Shown here piece by piece: positions 58,497-64,000 of a stretch of 64,000 nt of DNA. The stretch lies in contig CM114271.1 of the NCBI GenBank assembly GCA_050084515.1, positions 40,920,001 to 40,984,000 of the forward strand, given 5' to 3'. How positions within the stretch are numbered: the first letter of the stretch is position 1; each line of letters opens with the position of its first letter. The DNA is from Blasia pusilla (lineage: Eukaryota; Marchantiophyta; Marchantiopsida; Blasiales). The notes beneath the pieces are model-generated. The model had not been told where the DNA came from. It ran no database searches and saw nothing but the letters and a program-made list of their open reading frames with translations. A program made the position numbers and the translations under genes.

Positions 58497-59674
58497 CTAG
58501 TGCCATTCTTGATCCACCTTGGTCAGCAAGGTTAGCGGCTTTGCAATCCAACTGAAACCCTTGACGTACCGTCGATAGAAGTTCGCCAATCCCATGAATG
58601 CACAAACTCGACTCATATATGTAGGGCGTGGAATGCGTGAAATAGCCTCTACCTTCATCTCTTGCACACCAAGGCCCCCTGGGTATATCGTATGACCCAA
58701 GTACTCAATCTGGTCATCGAAGAACTTGCACTTGCTTGGATGTAGCTTCAACCCATGTAACTGTAATCGTCGAAACACCTCCTCTAGATGTCGCTAATGC
58801 TCCTCAACCGTGGCGCTAAAGGCTACGATGTCATCAATATTATATCTACCAAAATCCACACCTGCCAAGATCCAATCCATGACCCTCTGAAACTCTGCCG
58901 GGCGTTCTTTAGCCCAAATGGTAAGAACCGCCATTGATACAAATAATCCTTCTCGTAAGGATCAATGCCCCAAAATGCCGTCTTCAACTTGTCCTCCAAT
59001 CTGATAGGCAGGTGATGGTATCTGACTTGCAAATCCAATGAACTGAAGACCTTTTGCATGTCCAATCGCATCAAAGATCTCCTCAAGGGTGGGCATGACA
59101 TACCTATCGCACTTCGTGTGCTGATTTATAGGTTGGTAATCTCCACACATCTGCCTATCCGTCCAGTTGCCTGCACATCCTTCTTGGCGGGCGTGACAAT
59201 GGCAGATGCATACTCTCCATGCAACATCTCCACTAGTCCTACGCCAACCAAGTCTTGGCTCCTACTCTGAATCAAATCCCTCTTCATGTCACTGTACCTA
59301 TAGGGTCATCGGAAGATCGGCTTGTCACTTGACAACTCAATGCGGATCCCTGGACCCTTTAGCGAACCCAAATCCTGCATACTAAATGCAAAACAACTCC
59401 TATAACTCCTAAGGAACTGATGTATCTGGCGCCACTCCCCTCTTGTCAACTTAGGCCGATATATGGCTCCCAAGTATCCATCGTGACTACAGTAGGATTC
59501 TCTGGCGTGGGTGTTGGTGGTTGCTATGGTACAATCCCGTCTTGGACAACAAAACTCGACTGCTCCCCTGCAGCCTACTACAAAATTGGATCTCCATTTG
59601 AAGTATCCTAAACCACGCTCGATGTTGTGGCTACCATCTCCTTGGGTACCTGCAAAACATCCCAAGAAGTCCAA
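58497..59674 (-). pseudogene. pol: Gypsy reverse transcriptase
   Basis: The pre-RT linker (59,674-59,306) includes KLTRGEWRQIHQFLRSYRSC. The RT core shows SSLDLQVRYHHLPI, LKTAFWGIDPYEKDYLYQWR, FLPFGLKNA, the active-site box as YNIDDI (58,832-58,849 in genome coordinates; more usual YxDD) and LHPSKCKFFDDQIEYLGHTI, then GLANFYRRYVKGFSWIAKPL in the connection region. Frameshifts lie near 58,870 and 59,160, and stops near 59,300 and 58,797. Confidence 0.85.
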
Positions 59675-59829
59675 GGGTGTCTCTCTCGATCATCCTTGGT
59701 GTGTCGATCTCCTCAAGTCTCGCCCCCAGCCACTGCCTCAACCGTCTTGGTAGGCATGGCGCTCACCAATGCAACTTTTGTGATCTGTCGTATTCTCAAA
59801 CGACGTTGCTCAGCTACTCCTAAGTTGAA

Positions 59830-61071
59830 AATCCATGTCAAGCAGTTCATGTCCATCGCATGACCCAAGACATGACATCGTGATGCCTTCGATAGTGACG
59901 GTATTGCCGTCACTCCTGTGGGGAATCCCATTGCTTGCTCTCGCTCATCGGCATTGGGCTCCACCAACATCTGTACTGGTCATCTCAAACCAAGCCAGCT
60001 CCGGCCTCCTTGAATGCATAGGAAGGGGGAAAACTCACCAATGTGGGAAAGGCTGCTCGTGGCATGCCAATCCTGTTGACCATAATCAACAGCGATCGAT
60101 CATCGTGCCTCATTTCCTGTGATCGACGGCCCGGATCCAATATAGAATCCACCAACAAATCGGAGGGATGCTCCACTCTCACATAAGCCCTCCGCAACAC
60201 CTCATGTGGTACCAAGTTGGTCCACCAAAGACGCAGGCGGTGTGCTCTAGAACCTACACTCGCCCTATCTAAAAACACTGTCAGGCCGATCCATGCGCGC
60301 ACTTGATGTGCACTCGTCACCACGCGGGACCTCGAATCGCCCCAAATCGGCACATTCTCCAAAATGTATGTTGGAGAACGAGGTTGATGCTCATGTAAAT
60401 ATTGCAATATCTGCATCATCTCCCAAAACAACCTGGACCAAGTATCAGCTACCTTGTCCATCACTCGATTGGCCCTGACACGGCCAACCACCAATGACCA
60501 AGTCTATGGTCCCTACCCGCTCCAAGCCCTGCACCCCCAACAATGAAATGTCCCTCGATAGGGAACTCTGGTAAACCTAAATGGCGGACGTAGACAAGAA
60601 GTCGGGAAACTGCGCCACATGTTGAAGTGAAGCGCGCCTCGCAACATCGTCAATCTCCACATACAGGTATTGCTGCACGCGCACTCCAACATGCAAAACA
60701 ACAGCTAACCCAATGTTGATCCCTCCAAAGAGATCCAACACCCAAATATCCTCCTCTAGAATACACCACACAATCGGGGTGGTGTCCAAAGGAATCATAG
60801 CAGCACTCCCGCCTACTTGGGATTCCTCTGACCCGTCACACTCTAGTGCAAACGTCTCGCTCCACGCGGTCTGCACATGCTCACTGGCTAAGTGTCGAAG
60901 CTCCTCAGTCGAGCCCCAAAGCGGCACCTCTCCTCCACGGACTGATGCTGCTACCATGACACTCCTCTCCATATAAATATTAGGAACGGGCATATCCTCT
61001 GCATGGACATGTCCTTCAATCAAATCACTAGGCCAAGTGATGGCAGTGCTAAACGCTGCTAAGGTCGCCAT
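59830..61071 (-). pseudogene. Retrotransposon-borne C5-cytosine DNA methyltransferase, DNMT3-like
   Basis: Lies between protease and RT. Lead-in ATLAAFSTAITWPSDLIEG, then motif I VLDLFGGINIGLAVVL (about 60,740-60,705), motif II-like QQYLYVEIDD, motif IV LVIGGWPCQGQS with the catalytic Cys (about 60,495-60,466), motif VI YILENVP (about 60,368-60,347), a motif VIII-like GSRAHRLRLWWTNL (about 60,255-60,215), motif IX-like EREQAMGFP (about 59,925) and motif X-like LGHAMDMN (about 59,870-59,847). The stretch ENVPIWGDSRSRVV to HRLRLWWTNL parallels the DNMT3 ENV..G.sdKRDI to HRARYFWGNLP. This and the short target-recognition region suggest DNMT3 rather than DNMT1/CMT. It would methylate C5 of cytosine, possibly the element's own DNA. 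This copy has a TAG at 60,577, a TGA near 60,444 and a frameshift after motif IV. Confidence 0.85.
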
Positions 61072-61189
61072 CTCTCATGGCCGTCACTCGATCATTGCAT
61101 CTGTGAATCAAACGGGTAATGAGCTAAGGCGCCCATCACCTGACTGCCATCTTGGTTTGTAGGACCCTCAATCCTCCTAGTAATATAGG

Positions 61190-61480
61190 GAAAACCCCAT
61201 CGGGTATAACATTGCTTCACCAACCAAGACGTCGTAGGACTCTGCATCAGTCACGATCGCCTTGGCTCGCACCACGGACTCATCTGTAGGATGTCCCAGG
61301 CGAATCCTCACCACCATCTCTTGTCAAGTGATATAATGTGTGGTATTTGCTCATCCAAGGATGTCTGTATCCAGAATGGACAATGCTCCATATCGGCTCT
61401 CGTCAAGCCCAATCCTCTAAATGACGCTTTCCCCAACATCAGGGGTTGCGATCCTGAATCCAACAAGATGCGCTGCGGAC
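61190..61480 (-). pseudogene. pol: Gypsy aspartic protease
   Basis: ILLDSGSQPLMLGKASFRGL carries the catalytic D-S-G (about 61,466-61,450). It is followed by FWIQTSLDEQIPHII, then after a frameshift RIRPGHPT, VVRAKAIVTDAESYDVLVG. Retropepsin that would process Gag-Pol. Upstream open segments (61,961-61,683 and 61,679-61,494) encode the gag-pol spacer with MAEMPARSAIEHAMASLGVI. The plus-strand copy near 33,060 has lost the D-S-G segment. Confidence 0.75.
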
Positions 61481-61950
61481 TAAAACCTCTACCTCATGGA
61501 CTCACCAACTGGAAGACCTTTCCCCAGTTACCCAGCAAAATAACACCAAGAGAAGCCATGGCATGCTCTATCGCGGATCTAGCGGGCATCTCCGCCATCC
61601 TAGCAGCCACAACCTGCCATGAATATGACGTGGACGTATCAAGCTCCAAGGCCAAGTCCATCACCTTCTCTGCAATCATCTCTCAACATGATGCAAAAAT
61701 TCCAACTCCATGCTCACATAGCATAGCGACCAGCCGAAAAACCTCGGTGGGTGTACCTCCCAACGTCACAACATTCGAAGCAAAAAATAAAGGAGCGTGG
61801 TACACAACGATGGCTGCCCCCAACAACGTGCTCAACACATGCCCCTCCTGAGCATCAGCAATATGAGTCATCACACTCGCTTCTCCCATCGCCCTCTGTG
61901 CCTGCACACCAACAACATCACCAACTCTCCATGAACTTTGATCAGGATCT

Positions 61951-61985
61951 CTAGATCTCACTGATCTATCCTAAAAGACGTGACA
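61951..61985 (-). repeat. 5' LTR remnant (first ~35 bp) of the Gypsy copy
   Basis: The minus strand reads TGTCACGTCTTTTAGGATAG, continuing through GATCAGTGAGATCTA, matching the start of the LTRs at 9,155 and 799. It joins directly to the pre-protease spacer, showing an internal deletion of the rest of the LTR, the leader and gag. Confidence 0.7.
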
Positions 61986-64000
61986 AATGTTAGCCATCTC
62001 AACTAAATGTATCCTCCTCTGGTGGGTTCCTAGAACCACTTCTAGAGGGATCTCCCCACTAACCCCCCCCTCCCTCTTTTTCCATGGAAAGAAAGAGAAA
62101 AGAAGCAAGTCGTAAAATGACAAGGGCTTTGCTACATCTCCAAGGAGTCTCTTTGGCAAAGATAAGGCAGAATCATAGGTTGAAAATTGCGGAATGAGTC
62201 AAATAAAGGGGTTAGTGGCAATAAATCCTTTGTTTGGCGTTTGCCATTATCTTGTGGCTATGTTGTGATTGACATCGCCATTATTTGTGCGATTGTCATG
62301 CGAGTATCAAGAGCCACAAGAAAATTGCATGGGGATTCAAACTTTGCAACTACCTAGCGACTATGGGCACTTGCATACAACGTGTGGCTATGAGAAGTCG
62401 CAATCGAGACCGTAGTTGCAATCGCGGGAAAAGTGGATGTCATTAATCAACCACATAGTGAGCACTCACAATTCATATTCACTAGACAGCCACAAAGCAC
62501 CCATACGTAAAGGTAGAGACAAGGAGTGCTTGCCATAGAATCCATATGAACAAGCCTATCACCTTATGTTAGATAGTGATTTACGTATACATGTTACTTT
62601 TTGACTTGTGAATCTAAATGTCATAGTATGAATCTACATGAGTTATATTGAACTTGGGCATATAAAAAGAATGAGACATACCATCAAGTAAAAAGGAGGG
62701 AAATGAATTTCCCTAAGGCATAAAATGGTCAACACATCCTCTTTTGAAGATGTGAGATTCGTAAGATCCCATATTTCCACACAAAGTTGATGAAACACTC
62801 GTGACATATGCACAATAGTCATCCCCACAACAACTTTCATGAAACTTCATAAGCAATATGCAAGCAAAAATTGCATACAAACATGAAAGACATGGGACTT
62901 TAAACTTCCAAAATTTAATCTTGACATTTGCTTTTGTAAAGCACGTACATGCATAAGCACTTGGCACTTTGAGTGCACCCACTCTCACATTCAAAACTTG
63001 TATCCTATCAATATCAATAGTTATTACATAATCTACTTCAATTTCAACTTAACTTGGCTCTACTAGGATAAGATTAATGCCATAACTGAAGATAATTATC
63101 CCGAAAAAATTGGTGTTTATAATGATATCAAAATCATCTTTGGGTTGTGTAAGAAGGATTTTGTCAAATTTAGGCAAGATATGAATCAAATCCAAATTAT
63201 GTTGAATCAACAAGTCTTGAAAAATGCCCAATGTAGAAGTAGGCATTAGACCGAGAATATTAATTGGGATATTGGGGCACAAAATGAGAAAATTTGAGTC
63301 AGGTTCATGTCAAAATGTATGTTGCTTCTTTAGACACCACATTTTTTTTAAAGGATCTACAAGTCAAGGTTCACATCTTCTTTGCCTAATTTTATGGGCA
63401 ATATCAAACTCCATTTTTTTTGGGTTCGCTAGAATTACCTCACCTTAACACTTGATACTCAAGCTGGATTTGCACATGTCTCAATCGTCTTGTTGAATAA
63501 GTGTGCCATATAGCTTCTCCATGTATGGATGATCCCTATCTTTGTACCGTCTATGGCATTGTGTGAAGGTTTAGAGTAGTAAAAGTTCACTCGTAGTCTA
63601 CAAACAAAACATCCTTGCTAGTTATCCTTTTGTGCAATGACTCAAGAGGATCCCACATTCGGTATCATTAAAGACAGAACAATATCTAGTATCGAGTTAT
63701 ATATACAATACAAATCATTGAATTTCCCTTGCATTTTCCCTAAGTCTTTACTTGCGGCCTAATCCGCAAGATGGATATGTAGTAAGGAGATACGTGTAAA
63801 TAATGGTGGGTGGATGGAGGTGGAGGGGTATGTATTAGTAACATAGTTGGAGAGGGTTATGCCACCATCTTTTATGAAAGGGCAATGTCATTGGCTGCTT
63901 TATTTGGCAAGGGAGGAAAGTATTATAAGTCACATACACTGTAAATGGATGCATTTGTTTGAGCACTACATTGAAGATGGATTGAAGGCTTTGGTCTATA
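61986..64000. other. AT-rich flank, no gene recognised
   Basis: Short ORFs only (for example 62,713-62,994 and 63,049-63,282, minus strand), none with recognisable domains or splice support. A TGCAATCGCGGG/GTCGCAATCGAG-type low-complexity area lies at about 62,230-62,450. Confidence 0.45.

Larger units (their letters stand above)
56419..61985 (-). mobile_element. Ty3/Gypsy retrotransposon carrying a C5-DNA-methyltransferase and a PHD finger
   Basis: Minus-strand element body, the fullest copy in the window. Order in reading direction: LTR remnant (61,985-61,951), spacer, aspartic protease (about 61,480-61,190), C5-cytosine methyltransferase (about 61,070-59,830), reverse transcriptase (about 59,670-58,500), RNase H (about 58,420-58,140), integrase (about 57,640-57,000), integrase tail and PHD finger (56,838-56,419). 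All of gag and most of the 5' LTR are deleted: the first 35 bases of the LTR join directly to the pre-protease spacer. Many stops and several frameshifts show it is dead, but every domain is recognisable. RT before integrase marks it as Gypsy, not Copia. Confidence 0.85.

Overview
The window is nuclear DNA from a land plant or streptophyte alga. The evidence is one intact, intron-rich gene for the cytosolic Hsp70 co-chaperone HIP, GT-AG introns throughout, and layers of plant-type Ty1/Copia and Ty3/Gypsy retrotransposons. The unusual transposon proteins look to me more like those of non-seed plants (bryophyte, lycophyte, fern or charophyte) than flowering plants, but that is an inference. Apart from HIP and one probable multi-exon membrane-protein gene, almost everything is mobile-element sequence in various states of decay.

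Layout. 1-0.8 kb: LTR of a Gypsy family, minus orientation, running off the left edge. 4.3-7.4 kb (-): exons of a probable cysteine-rich single-pass membrane protein. 9.15-12.3 kb (+): a second LTR of the same family, a leader and a broken gag whose zinc knuckle is cut off after its first two cysteines. 12.3-32.3 kb: about 20 kb of inserted material, including a giant inverted repeat (arms of about 8.6 and 8.4 kb around a 0.7-kb loop, 13.93-31.69 kb). 32.3-33.7 kb (+): the interrupted Gypsy element resumes with the rest of the zinc knuckle, part of the protease and the start of a cytosine methyltransferase. 37.0-42.97 kb: a Helitron-like fragment, a truncated Copia element (-), and a Gypsy integrase-PHD tail with an LTR (+). 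46.4-51.2 kb (-): HIP, 11 exons. 52.7-53.3 kb: LTR of the second family. 53.8-62.0 kb (-): the most complete Gypsy copy.

Two unrelated mobile systems here carry DNA-methyltransferase-like genes. The Gypsy family has the order gag, protease, C5-cytosine methyltransferase (DNMT3-like), reverse transcriptase, RNase H, integrase, PHD finger: a DNA-methylation writer and a potential histone reader in one retroelement. Each arm of the giant inverted repeat carries a divergent gene pair. One gene reads outward and encodes a basic coiled coil, a ParB-like segment with an FIWDGNHR motif, and a permuted (motif IV before motif I) amino-methyltransferase-like domain of prokaryotic/phage type. The other reads inward and encodes a protein like the large uncharacterised transposase-like proteins of non-seed plants. 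The introns and the shared promoter region of this element are filled with copies of a 27-bp palindrome built on GCAACCCGTCGGA.

All element genes seen here carry stops or frameshifts, so the window documents the architecture of these systems, not working copies. Coding calls rest on reading frames, motifs and splice sites I read directly; family names are from recognition, without any database search.
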